A stretch of 64,000 bases of DNA from Superficieibacter electus. GTDB taxonomy: Bacteria > Pseudomonadota > Gammaproteobacteria > Enterobacterales > Enterobacteriaceae. The position numbers were made by a program, and so were the translations under genes. The stretch covers positions 1 to 64,000 of the forward strand of contig NZ_PQGD01000007.1 of assembly GCF_002915575.1 (NCBI RefSeq). Reading direction: 5' to 3'. The notes below the pieces were generated by a model that was given only the letters and a program-made list of their open reading frames with translations, ran no database searches and had not been told where the DNA came from. Below are positions 1 through 6,309 of this stretch, in pieces. Each line of letters opens with the position of its first letter. The stretch's first letter is position 1.

Positions 1-2
1 TT

Positions 3-422
3 ACCGCAGACGGAATTATCGATATGCACGAATGCGGATATGTTGAGGGCTGGAACTCCTTCCGCGCCGCCATGCTCACCAGTGAACCTGTAAGTAATCG
101 TGATGAGTTGGCTGACGAAGTTACAGAGGGTATGCAGCAAGCCAAAGAAAACCTCTCTCAGTGGCTTCAGGAAGGAAAGCAGATATTCGATCCAGCATAC
201 CTGGAAGATAGAAACTCTCCGGTGATTCCGAAAAGATGGATTCCGGTAAGCGAGCGAATGCCGGAAGATAGTCAATGGTGCGCGGTTAATACTGAATACG
301 GATATTACGTTCAATGTTGGTCAGAAGGTCAGGGATGGCTCGGTGATGATATTAGTATCCCTAACATTGATGTAACCCACTGGATGCCACTGCCAGCAGC
401 ACCGAAGCCGGAGGTGAAGTGA
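3..422 (+). CDS. DUF551-domain phage protein (5' end outside window)
   Basis: The reading frame is open to the left edge, so the protein probably starts upstream; the first internal ATG is at 24. The C-terminal third has the DUF551 pattern WIPVSERMP...WMPLP seen in many accessory proteins of the early and nin regions of lambdoid phages. An EGWNSF motif near the visible N terminus resembles the EGW motifs of Ea-type accessory proteins. No catalytic residues are evident and the function is unknown. It lies upstream of the nin genes and is probably part of the early rightward transcript. Confidence 0.75.
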   Translation, partial: TADGIIDMHECGYVEGWNSFRAAMLTSEPVSNRDELADEVTEGMQQAKENLSQWLQEGKQIFDPAYLEDRNSPVIPKRWIPVSERMPEDSQWCAVNTEYGYYVQCWSEGQGWLGDDISIPNIDVTHWMPLPAAPKPEVK

Positions 423-484
423 TTTTCATATCCACTGAAATACTGGCAAGATACATTGAAGAATAATTTCTGGTCGAGGTATGG

Positions 485-679
485 ATGGAAAGCAGGAAAA
501 AGTTTGAGGAAGAGGCGATGCGACGCGCTCAGGAATCTGAATATTCACCGTTGGGTAGCGTTCTAAAGCGGGCCGGAGACGGTTACGCCACAACGTGGGT
601 AGACATGATGTGGGAGGGATGGAAAGCGGCAATGAATTCTATCGAGAATCACACACTCAAAGCACCTGAAAAAAAGTAA
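485..679 (+). CDS. Small hypothetical phage protein
   Basis: A 64-residue basic protein with a WEGWKAA motif near residues 43-50, the type of short motif seen in Ea-like accessory proteins of enterobacterial prophages. A GAGGT ribosome binding site at 475-479 supports the ATG at 485. I see no domain that assigns a function. It sits between the DUF551 gene and the ninB homologue in the early operon. Confidence 0.6.
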   Translation: MESRKKFEEEAMRRAQESEYSPLGSVLKRAGDGYATTWVDMMWEGWKAAMNSIENHTLKAPEKK

Positions 680-752
680 CCTGCCTTTTGATTTATTAGC
701 CTGTATCACTCATAATCAACGTGCCGGAGCTTGAACACCTCCGGTACCCGCT

Positions 753-780
753 GCGTCTTAAATTGGGAAATTTAAGATGC
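753..780 (+). repeat. 12-bp inverted repeat (hairpin) upstream of ninB
   Basis: GCGTCTTAAATT at 753-764 pairs with AATTTAAGATGC at 769-780, with one G-U pair and a 4-base loop. No T-run follows, so it is not a normal terminator. It could be an RNA control hairpin or a protein-binding palindrome; the sequence does not decide. Confidence 0.55.
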
Positions 781-875
781 GAAACACAAAGAGTACGCTA
801 CACCTCTCATCACAGATGCTGAAAAGCACCTGCGATTTTCTGCATTCTGCGCTGCCTGTTCGGGGTGGCGTATGA
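777..875 (+). CDS. Possible 32-residue leader ORF coupled to ninB
   Basis: A short ORF starts inside the 3' arm of the inverted repeat and stops at 873-875, overlapping the ninB ATG at 872 in an ATGA arrangement that could couple translation. No clear Shine-Dalgarno sequence precedes it and no family is recognised. It is listed only because of the start-stop overlap and may be spurious. Confidence 0.22.
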   Translation: MRNTKSTLHLSSQMLKSTCDFLHSALPVRGGV

Positions 876-1309
876 AACAGCAATTTCTTCTCCGCAACAC
901 CAACATCCGAACCAATGCCATTAACGCGATCAACCAACTTGGTATCGACGAGAAGCGCCCGGTCGTCATTGAGATAAAAGAGATGACCCGCTCAATCGAC
1001 CAGAATGCGAAGCTTTGGTGCTGCCTGAGTGATGTCAGCAGCCAGGTCGAATGGCATGGTCGTAAGCTAACTCCGGAATCCTGGAAGAATATTTTCACCG
1101 CCGCGCTGATTAAGCAGGATGTAGTCCCTAACCTGGCTGGCGATGGCTTCGTTGTGCTCGGTCAATCTACCAGCCGAATGACCGTTTCGCAGATGCGCGA
1201 CCTGATAGAACTCATTCACGCCTTCGGTGCCGAGCGCAATGTCCGCTGGGGTGATGAGTCACGCCTTGCTATGGAATGGTCTTCCCGCTTCGGAGGTGCA
1301 CATGCATAG
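872..1309 (+). CDS. ninB: NinB/Orf recombination mediator
   Basis: A 145-residue protein, close to the length of lambda Orf (NinB). It has the characteristic N-terminal region containing VIEIKEMTRSIDQNAKLW and the middle KLTPESWKN segment. Lambda Orf is a recombination mediator that binds single-stranded DNA and SSB and supplies RecFOR-like function during phage recombination. The position at the start of a ninB-ninE-rusA-Q series fits this. The stop overlaps the ninE start by 8 bases, indicating translational coupling. Confidence 0.93.
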   Translation: MKQQFLLRNTNIRTNAINAINQLGIDEKRPVVIEIKEMTRSIDQNAKLWCCLSDVSSQVEWHGRKLTPESWKNIFTAALIKQDVVPNLAGDGFVVLGQSTSRMTVSQMRDLIELIHAFGAERNVRWGDESRLAMEWSSRFGGAHA

Positions 1310-1472
1310 CCCTCTCGCCAAAGTCATAGAGCGCAACATATTCCGTATGCCCAAGCGCCGCCGCAAAGCTGCACCTGCGCCATCAGATATCCCAACCCTG
1401 AAGGGCTACACCGCCCGTCTTGTCGATCAAAAATGGCTGCGACTGGCGGCCCGGAGGAAGAGTCATGGCTGA
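1302..1472 (+). CDS. ninE: NinE family protein
   Basis: A 56-residue basic protein with the NinE signature: an N-terminal PLxxVIxxxIxRxPxRR segment and a C-terminal YTARLVDQKWLRLAARR block. GGAGGTG at 1292-1298 selects the ATG at 1302 rather than the upstream in-frame ATG at 1227, which would lie inside ninB. The function of NinE is not established; it is a conserved small gene of the lambda nin region. The stop codon overlaps the start of the next gene at 1465. Confidence 0.9.
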   Translation: MHSPLAKVIERNIFRMPKRRRKAAPAPSDIPTLKGYTARLVDQKWLRLAARRKSHG

Positions 1473-2001
1473 TTTACGCAAAGCTGCTCGCGGTCGTGAA
1501 TGTCAGGTTAATGATATTGCAGGTTTTGAGGGGAGATATCAGATAACCGATCATGGCGATGTCATATCTCTTATTACTGGAAAAATCCTTTCTCCAGGAA
1601 TTAAGCCGGGTGGGTATAAGTTTGTTGGTTTAAGTCCAGGTAAAGGGTGTAAGCCAAGTTACAAAATGGTCCATCGTCTGGTTGCTGATTCATTCATCCC
1701 TAACCCACTAAACAAGCCGGAGGTTAACCATATTGATGGCGATAAGAAAAACAACAGGGCTGAAAATCTTGAGTGGGTAACGCGACAAGAAAATGCCGTT
1801 CACGGCTTCAATACCGGATTGATGACGCATGGGTTTGAGCATCATTTCTGCAAGTTGACACCTCATCAGGTTATTTCCATCTATGCAGCCGAAGGAAAGT
1901 ACCGAGATATCGGAAAGCTTTTCGGAGTTTCTGCGCAGACCGTTTGTAACATCAAGAAAAAAACAGCCTACCGCAGGTTTTTGGAGGTTGCGAATGTATA
2001 G
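1465..2001 (+). CDS. NUMOD4/HNH homing endonuclease with DUF1364-type leader
   Basis: A 178-residue protein. After the first 15 residues comes a NUMOD4 domain (DIAGFEGRYQITDHGDVIS), then an HNH_3 nuclease core (HRLVADSFIPNP, EVNHIDGDKKNNRAENLEW) and a C-terminal helix-turn-helix resembling NUMOD1 (DIGKLFGVSAQTVCNIKKK). Such proteins cut DNA site-specifically and spread their own genes. The first 15 residues, MADLRKAARGRECQV, match the usual start of one DUF1364 subfamily as I recall it, so the endonuclease gene appears fused to that gene's start codon and ribosome binding site (GGAGG at 1453-1457). The next gene is a different DUF1364 protein. Confidence 0.85.
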   Translation: MADLRKAARGRECQVNDIAGFEGRYQITDHGDVISLITGKILSPGIKPGGYKFVGLSPGKGCKPSYKMVHRLVADSFIPNPLNKPEVNHIDGDKKNNRAENLEWVTRQENAVHGFNTGLMTHGFEHHFCKLTPHQVISIYAAEGKYRDIGKLFGVSAQTVCNIKKKTAYRRFLEVANV

Positions 2002-2269
2002 AAGCAAAAAGTGGCTAGCAGCTGTAGGTCAGATAGAACAGTGCGTCCTGTGTGGTGCATGGGGTGTGCAGGTCGCACATCGAAACGAGGGGAAGGGGAT
2101 GGGGATGAAAACAGACGACTGCGCAACCGCTGCAATCTGCGTGACCTGTCATTCACAGATTGATAACGGGAAAGTCCTCTCTCGCGACGAGCGTCGCCAG
2201 CTTATGGATCGCGCCATCGTCTTAACCGTTATTCAGATGGCCCGCCGCGGCTTGGTGGTGCCTGTATGA
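1994..2269 (+). CDS. DUF1364 nuclease-domain protein
   Basis: A 91-residue protein with paired zinc-ligand motifs CVLCG near residue 17 and CVTCHSQID near residue 52, and the [12 protein letters not shown] segment typical of DUF1364 proteins in lambdoid nin regions. The fold is predicted HNH-like, but its activity in phage growth is not established. The ATG at 1994 is chosen because GGAGG at 1983-1987 precedes it, and it overlaps the stop of the HNH gene. The stop overlaps the rusA ATG (2266). Confidence 0.85.
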   Translation: MYRSKKWLAAVGQIEQCVLCGAWGVQVAHRNEGKGMGMKTDDCATAAICVTCHSQIDNGKVLSRDERRQLMDRAIVLTVIQMARRGLVVPV

Positions 2270-2631
2270 ATACCTACAAAATCACATTACCCTGGCCGCC
2301 GAGCAATAACCGCTACTACCGGCACAACCGCGGGCGCACTCACATAAGCTCAGAAGGGCAGAAATACCGCGATAGCGTCGGCAGAATCATCAAAGACTCA
2401 ATGCTGGACATCGGCATCACTGCGTCGGCGAAGATCCGCATTGAGTGCCACATGCCTGACCGCCGCCGCCGTGATCTGGACAATTTACAGAAGGCCGCAT
2501 TCGATGCGCTGACTAAAGCCGGGTTCTGGCAGGACGACCAGCAGGTTGACGATTACCGAGTGAAGCGGATGCCGATTTTCAAAGGCGGCAAGCTGGAATT
2601 AACCATCACCGAACTGGAGGGTGCAGCATGA
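2266..2631 (+). CDS. rusA: RusA Holliday-junction resolvase
   Basis: A 121-residue RusA-family endonuclease. The conserved acidic residues are present: D70 and D72 in the RRRRDLDN segment and D91 in the WQDDQ segment, matching the metal ligands of E. coli RusA (itself from prophage DLP12). The N-terminal [13 protein letters not shown] is also typical. It resolves four-way junctions formed during phage recombination and replication, and its place between the nin genes and Q is standard. The ATG overlaps the stop of the DUF1364 gene, and its own stop overlaps the next start. Confidence 0.95.
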   Translation: MNTYKITLPWPPSNNRYYRHNRGRTHISSEGQKYRDSVGRIIKDSMLDIGITASAKIRIECHMPDRRRRDLDNLQKAAFDALTKAGFWQDDQQVDDYRVKRMPIFKGGKLELTITELEGAA

Positions 2632-2756
2632 CCCGCAGCCAGGCAGATAAATACGAATACGAAAGCATCCTCCGCGCCTTCGGTCCATACCGGCACCGCG
2701 GCAATCAGGAAACACAACGCCAGCCGGCGCAGCAGAAATCACAGGAGCCAGCATGA
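2628..2756 (+). CDS. Small hypothetical protein between rusA and Q
   Basis: A 42-residue ORF starting at an ATGA overlap with the rusA stop and ending in an ATGA overlap with Q. Its N-terminal [13 protein letters not shown] segment is followed by a Gln/Arg-rich tail. Tight coupling on both sides supports it as a real gene of the early operon. No function can be assigned. Confidence 0.6.
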   Translation: MTRSQADKYEYESILRAFGPYRHRGNQETQRQPAQQKSQEPA

Positions 2757-3442
2757 ATACTCAGTACCTTGAATTTGTCAGGCAACAACTGATTATCGCT
2801 ACTGCCGATCTGAGCGGCGCGACTAAGGGTCAACTTATGGCATGGCTGGAGAATGCACAATTCGATACCGGCACCTTCAAGCGCAAGAAGCCGCGTGTGA
2901 TGGACTCAGTAACCGGAAAGATGATAACGCTTGATAATCCACCGATTCCCGGCAAGGAGTCCCGCGCTAAAGGCTCACATATCCCTTTGGTTCAGCCGGT
3001 AGAATACTCCACCGCATCATGGCGTCGGGCGGTCCTGTCACTGGATGAGCACCAGAAAGCATGGCTTCTCTGGAACTACAGCGAGAACGCGCGCTGGGAA
3101 AATCAGGTGGCAATAACTCAGTGGGCATGGTCAGAGTTCAGTTCGCAGCTGGCAGGGAAAAAGGTGGCCGGTAAAACGATGGACAGGCTGAAGGCGTTAA
3201 TCTGGCTGGCGGCTCAGGATGTGCAAGCGGAACTGGCCGGGCGAGATATACACGAATATCAGGTGCTGGCTAATTTGCTTGGAGTGGCTAAATCAACATG
3301 GACGGAAACTTACTTACCACACTGGCTTGCAATGCGTAACAGCTTTAAGCGCCTTGATAGCGATGCTCTTATCGCAACGACGAGATCACGTTCACAACAA
3401 AAGGCGACAAATTACCAACAAGATATTGCAAAACCGAACTGA
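2753..3442 (+). CDS. Q: Late-gene antitermination protein Q
   Basis: A 229-residue protein of the family annotated as bacteriophage antitermination protein Q. It is recognised from the N-terminal LEFVRQQLIIATADLSGATKGQL region and the central WRRAVLSLDEHQKAWLLWNY segment. Q proteins load onto RNA polymerase paused near the late promoter and make it read through terminators. The context agrees: Q is the last early gene, and a promoter-terminator pair lies at its 3' end. Several intrinsic terminators inside the late operon downstream would need such activity for head and tail genes to be transcribed. Confidence 0.88.
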   Translation: MNTQYLEFVRQQLIIATADLSGATKGQLMAWLENAQFDTGTFKRKKPRVMDSVTGKMITLDNPPIPGKESRAKGSHIPLVQPVEYSTASWRRAVLSLDEHQKAWLLWNYSENARWENQVAITQWAWSEFSSQLAGKKVAGKTMDRLKALIWLAAQDVQAELAGRDIHEYQVLANLLGVAKSTWTETYLPHWLAMRNSFKRLDSDALIATTRSRSQQKATNYQQDIAKPN

Positions 3443-3454
3443 AAAGCCTATATT
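3426..3454 (+). promoter_or_regulatory. Candidate late promoter pR'
   Basis: TTGCAA at 3426-3431 and TATATT at 3449-3454 are separated by 17 bases, a near-consensus sigma-70 promoter. The -35 box lies in the last codons of Q. Transcription would start near 3461, about 30 bases before the terminator, the layout of a Q-dependent late promoter. Confidence 0.75.
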
Positions 3455-3489
3455 TCATGTAAATCAGATATTCTGCCGAAATTACATTA

Positions 3490-3512
3490 ACCCGCCATTG
3501 AGCGGGTTTTTT
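3490..3512 (+). terminator. Intrinsic terminator (tR'-like)
   Basis: ACCCGC at 3490-3495 pairs with GCGGGT at 3502-3507 around a 6-base loop, followed by T residues to 3512. Lying just downstream of the candidate late promoter, it is the expected block that Q overcomes. Confidence 0.85.
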
Positions 3513-3519
3513 CGTATCT

Positions 3520-3594
3520 GGGCCGGAAGCTCATGAGGTATGAGCGGTCCCCTCATAAGGGAAGGGTAGGAAGGTTCGAATCCTCCGCGGCTCA
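3520..3594 (+). tRNA. Phage tRNA with CAU anticodon (Met or lysidine-modified Ile2)
   Basis: A cloverleaf can be folded: acceptor GGGCCGG/GCGGCTC (six of seven pairs, one G-U), D stem GCTC/GAGC, anticodon loop CTCATAA giving CAU, variable loop of about 6, and T loop TTCGAAT. The 3' end reads A then TCA, so CCA is not encoded exactly. CAU can be tRNA-Met or tRNA-Ile2 reading AUA; Stx phages carry an ileZ gene in the same position, which favours Ile2. The mismatches make activity uncertain. Confidence 0.7.
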
Positions 3595-3602
3595 TCACCT
3601 TA

Positions 3603-3679
3603 GCGTCATTAGCTCAACCGGACAGAGCAATAGCCTTCTAAGCTATCGGTTTCAGGTTCGAGTCCTGAATGATGCACCA
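3603..3679 (+). tRNA. Phage tRNA-Arg (UCU anticodon)
   Basis: A full cloverleaf: acceptor GCGTCAT/ATGATGC, D stem GCTC/GAGC, anticodon loop CTTCTAA giving UCU, T arm with loop TTCGAGT, discriminator A and encoded CCA at 3677-3679. It reads AGA and AGG. Its position after the late terminator and before the lysis genes matches argN/argO of Stx phages. The AT-rich tape measure, tailspike and polymerase genes use many AGA codons, a likely reason for keeping it. Confidence 0.93.
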
Positions 3680-3729
3680 AACCCGCTACCGGGACTTTAA
3701 GAGCGCCTTGCTCTACGGAAACACACCTC

Positions 3730-3753
3730 GCCCGTTCATCGCGGGCTTTTTTT
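3730..3753 (+). terminator. Intrinsic terminator after the tRNA genes
   Basis: GCCCG at 3730-3734 pairs with CGGGC at 3742-3746, followed by seven T residues. It separates the tRNA pair from the lysis genes and would limit late transcription unless antiterminated. Confidence 0.8.
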
Positions 3754-3781
3754 ATTCACACGCGCAGCCGGAAACACCCCA

Positions 3782-4162
3782 ATGGAGAACAGCTTAATAG
3801 CGAGCATAGGCGCGGTTGTCTTTGGCGGCGGCGCGGTAGCTATCTTCTGGAGACCAGTAAGTGCAGCACTGGCTTCTCTGGTCACTAATAACCGCGCCGG
3901 TGGGGAGATCATCACCTACTACAAAGAGCAGGTCGTTCTGCTGAAGCAGACAAACGACGAGCTACGTGCGGAAAACAACTTACTGAGAGAAAGAAGGGAA
4001 GCAGACCTTCAACGGATATCTCACCTTGAGAGTGATATCCGCATTATTAAGAACTCTCTTCGTATTCTGATTGCCATGACCCAGGCGGAACCAGACGGCC
4101 AGCTGCGAGGGCAAGTTAACAGCATGCTGGAAAAGCTGGAAGGTGGTAACCATGAAAGTTAA
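3782..4162 (+). CDS. Membrane-anchored coiled-coil protein, lysis region
   Basis: A 126-residue protein with one N-terminal hydrophobic segment (about residues 5-33), then a long charged region with heptad character (about 45-100) predicted to form a coiled coil. It is the first gene after the tRNA block. I do not recognise a named family; a role in the lysis cassette is inferred from position. Its 3' end overlaps the next gene by 11 bases. Confidence 0.65.
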   Translation: MENSLIASIGAVVFGGGAVAIFWRPVSAALASLVTNNRAGGEIITYYKEQVVLLKQTNDELRAENNLLRERREADLQRISHLESDIRIIKNSLRILIAMTQAEPDGQLRGQVNSMLEKLEGGNHES

Positions 4163-4436
4163 AGGCTTTATCCAGAGCCATAAGCGACGAATAACAGTGG
4201 GGGCGCTGCTCCTGTTCTTCTGCGCGATTTGCAGTCTGATGACGGTGCTTTTCATTTACTCGAATAATCAGGTTCGCAACGAATACCGCTCAATCGCCGA
4301 TAAGCGCGATGAGAAGGTTGAAAAGTTAGGCGAGCAGGTAGGCGAGTTACAGAAGAAGCTTGATCACCTGCCTGAACAGACAGCGGAGAAGACTGCTGAC
4401 AAAGTTAAACCCCTGGTCGAGGAAGAGAAGGAATGA
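4152..4436 (+). CDS. Membrane-anchored coiled-coil protein, lysis region
   Basis: A 94-residue protein with a transmembrane segment at about residues 15-36 (VGALLLFFCAICSLMTVLF) and a charged coiled-coil tail rich in Lys and Glu. The ATG at 4152 is preferred over the in-frame GTG at 4143 because GGAAGGTGG lies just upstream. It ends in an ATGA overlap with the lysozyme gene. The topology resembles lysis accessory proteins, but I cannot say whether it is a holin, antiholin or something else. Confidence 0.65.
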   Translation: MKVKGFIQSHKRRITVGALLLFFCAICSLMTVLFIYSNNQVRNEYRSIADKRDEKVEKLGEQVGELQKKLDHLPEQTAEKTADKVKPLVEEEKE

Positions 4437-4900
4437 GCCAGATAATCTCAATCCTCAACTTTGAGGAAGGTTACAAAGAGAAGCCCTATATCGACACTGA
4501 AGGGTTTCCTACTGTGGCATGTGGTATCAAAATTGGTCCGAAAGGTGCCAGTCTAAGCAATTACACCTTCTCTGTACCACGGGCAGTTGGCGATGTCTGG
4601 CTTCAGGTATTCGTTACCGGCGTACAAAACCAGTGCCAGAACAATCCATCAATTTACGCGGCTCTGCAAAAATGCAATGCCGCCAGATCTGATGTCATCT
4701 ATTCGATGGCTTACCAGATGGGGGTAAATGGGCTGGCGGGGTTCAAGAACACGCTTGCTCTTATCGCCTCTGGTAAATTCGATGAAGCAGCAAGCGGTAT
4801 GCTCAACAGCCTTTGGGCGCGTCAGACGCCTAATCGCGCCCGCCGCCACGCTGAAGTCATGAAGACCGGAACGTATGACATCTACAAAGGCGTCATATGA
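4433..4900 (+). CDS. T4-type lysozyme (endolysin, GH24)
   Basis: A 155-residue muramidase-type endolysin. The T4 lysozyme triad is visible with its spacing: E12 in NFEEG, D21 in YIDTEG and T27 in PTVACG. There is no N-terminal signal-anchor sequence, so release into the periplasm should need a holin. It hydrolyses the glycan strands of peptidoglycan. It starts in an ATGA overlap with the gene before and its stop overlaps the small two-helix membrane protein gene that follows. Confidence 0.93.
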   Translation: MSQIISILNFEEGYKEKPYIDTEGFPTVACGIKIGPKGASLSNYTFSVPRAVGDVWLQVFVTGVQNQCQNNPSIYAALQKCNAARSDVIYSMAYQMGVNGLAGFKNTLALIASGKFDEAASGMLNSLWARQTPNRARRHAEVMKTGTYDIYKGVI

Positions 4901-5154
4901 TGGACATTTCCAGTATCATTCGCGGATCGCAGGGTCAGATTTCCCTGAGCCGCACCCAGGCACTTCTCGGCTTCCTCGTTTGCAGCGGCGTGGTCATCTG
5001 GCAGGCATACAACGGCACGCTATCAGATGTCACGTTTGGACTTTTCTTCGGCTTCTCGACCGCCGGTTATATTGGCGCGAAAAAGATCGCCACCGACAAG
5101 GATCTGACTGAGCAAAAGATTGATGCCGGTATCAACCCGGAGGAAAAGCCATGA
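4897..5154 (+). CDS. Small two-helix membrane protein (possible holin; DUF2644-like)
   Basis: An 85-residue protein with two hydrophobic segments at about residues 21-39 and 45-65 and a charged C-terminal tail ending in NPEEKP. Size, two-helix topology and position directly after an endolysin without a signal sequence make it the best holin candidate here. It resembles phage proteins I recall as DUF2644, but that is from memory. ATG codons at 4897 and 4900 are both possible. It overlaps the lysozyme stop and the spanin start. Confidence 0.65.
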   Translation: MMDISSIIRGSQGQISLSRTQALLGFLVCSGVVIWQAYNGTLSDVTFGLFFGFSTAGYIGAKKIATDKDLTEQKIDAGINPEEKP

Positions 5155-5417
5155 GTATTGAGTTAATTCTCGGATTCATCGCTGCTGCCGTCGCTGCCAT
5201 TACCGCCGCTTTCGGTCTCGGTCATTCACGCGGAAAGAACAAGGCAGAGCAGGCCGCCACCGAACGCGAGAATAAGCAGGAAATAGAAGCGTCTCAGGCC
5301 GCCTCCCGTCGGCAGGGAGAAATCACAAAAGAGGCATCAGATGTTCAGGACAATATTACCCGTATGCCTGATCGCGCTGTTGACGACGAGCTGCGCAATG
5401 ACTGGCTCAACAAATAA
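5151..5417 (+). CDS. Inner-membrane spanin (Rz-like)
   Basis: An 88-residue type II membrane protein with an N-terminal transmembrane helix at about residues 4-24, a GLGHSRGKNKAEQ hinge and a charged helical periplasmic domain. This is the architecture of i-spanins, shorter than lambda Rz. The identification rests mainly on the overlapping gene at 5341-5571, which encodes a small lipoprotein in another frame, as in Rz/Rz1 pairs. Together they would disrupt the outer membrane in the last step of lysis. Confidence 0.8.
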   Translation: MSIELILGFIAAAVAAITAAFGLGHSRGKNKAEQAATERENKQEIEASQAASRRQGEITKEASDVQDNITRMPDRAVDDELRNDWLNK

Positions 5418-5571
5418 GCCACCTGTTGTTATCGACTCAGCCTGTCTGTGGGTTAAGCCAATCCTGGTTACTGAAGCCGATATCCTGACCATGGATGATC
5501 GGACCAAGCGCGCCATTCTAGCCCACAACAAAAAATGGAAAGCTAACTGCAAACCGGGACCGTCTGAATGA
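5341..5571 (+). CDS. Outer-membrane spanin lipoprotein (Rz1-like)
   Basis: A 76-residue protein with a hydrophobic signal (residues 4-14) and a lipobox-like LLTTSC ending at C18. The -3 residue is Thr, so the lipobox is imperfect. The mature part carries NKPP and is short. It begins inside the i-spanin gene in a different frame and extends beyond it, the classic overlapping Rz1 arrangement. It is expected to attach to the outer membrane and bind the i-spanin in the periplasm. Confidence 0.8.
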   Translation: MFRTILPVCLIALLTTSCAMTGSTNKPPVVIDSACLWVKPILVTEADILTMDDRTKRAILAHNKKWKANCKPGPSE

Positions 5572-5744
5572 GCGCATACAACATCTACAACATCCTCTCC
5601 GGTATGTGCATCGGCGCGCTGATAATGACCTGGCTTGGCTTCTTCTTTTACTTTCGCCAGGAGCGCCGGCACCGTGATGATGTTCGCAGGATGCAGCAGC
5701 AGGTTGTCACCGAGATAAAAAACGCCCATCGCGATATGAAATAA
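5568..5744 (+). CDS. Small single-pass membrane protein
   Basis: A 58-residue ORF starting at an ATGA overlap with the o-spanin stop. It has one hydrophobic segment (about residues 9-29, ILSGMCIGALIMTWLGFFFY) and a basic tail containing RQERRHRDDVRRMQQQ. Tight coupling supports expression. It may belong to the lysis cassette, but no function can be assigned. Confidence 0.55.
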   Translation: MSAYNIYNILSGMCIGALIMTWLGFFFYFRQERRHRDDVRRMQQQVVTEIKNAHRDMK

Positions 5745-5768
5745 AACCGTAACCCTGCCGGAGGAATC

Positions 5769-6011
5769 ATGGCAACCACTGAATTAACCGCATCACAAAA
5801 ACTACGCATTGATCTGCTTGCCGCGCTGAACCTTGATACCGCCGCGGCTGCGAAAGCGATTGAGTTTGTGCAGGACGATCCGCTGAAATATCAGCTCTTC
5901 ATTCAGCAGTACAACCGCGTGTACACCGAAAGTGAACCGGTGGCTAAAGCCATTAAGGCGATCCAGGAAGCTACTGAAGCGCTGGCGCTTTTTGATAGTG
6001 CCGCCAAGTAG
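5769..6011 (+). CDS. Hypothetical phage protein
   Basis: An 80-residue soluble, Ala-rich helical protein preceded by GGAGG at 5760-5764. Nothing in it identifies a domain. It separates the lysis cassette from two small structural-type genes and is probably on the late transcript. Confidence 0.6.
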   Translation: MATTELTASQKLRIDLLAALNLDTAAAAKAIEFVQDDPLKYQLFIQQYNRVYTESEPVAKAIKAIQEATEALALFDSAAK

Positions 6012-6073
6012 TCATTACAAAGCTCATCCCATCGGTGGGCTTGATAATGACAGTGCCAGATAAGGAGCAAGAA

Positions 6074-6301
6074 GTGGCTACGCAAGAAAAACGGCTAACT
6101 ACCGAATGGACTCAAATCACTGACGGCACGCAGGACGCTACTATCCAGGTGCTTGGCGGTGTGATTTATCTCCGGGACTCCCCCACTAAGCCGCTTGATA
6201 CCGAAAAGGGCCATGTCATTGATGATTGGGTGAGTGTGTCTCCTCCCCAGCAGGCATGGGTCAGATCGACATGGGGAATAACAAACATCGTCGTTACGTG
6301 A
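6074..6301 (+). CDS. Hypothetical phage protein
   Basis: A 75-residue protein starting at GTG 6074, which has AAGGAG at 6062-6067 in front; the in-frame ATG codons further upstream lack a good ribosome binding site. The sequence TEWTQITDGTQDATIQVLGG looks beta-rich, as in small fibre or capsid accessory proteins. It lies 8 bases before the fibre-like gene and may work with it. Confidence 0.55.
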   Translation: MATQEKRLTTEWTQITDGTQDATIQVLGGVIYLRDSPTKPLDTEKGHVIDDWVSVSPPQQAWVRSTWGITNIVVT

Positions 6302-6309
6302 GGTGAGAA

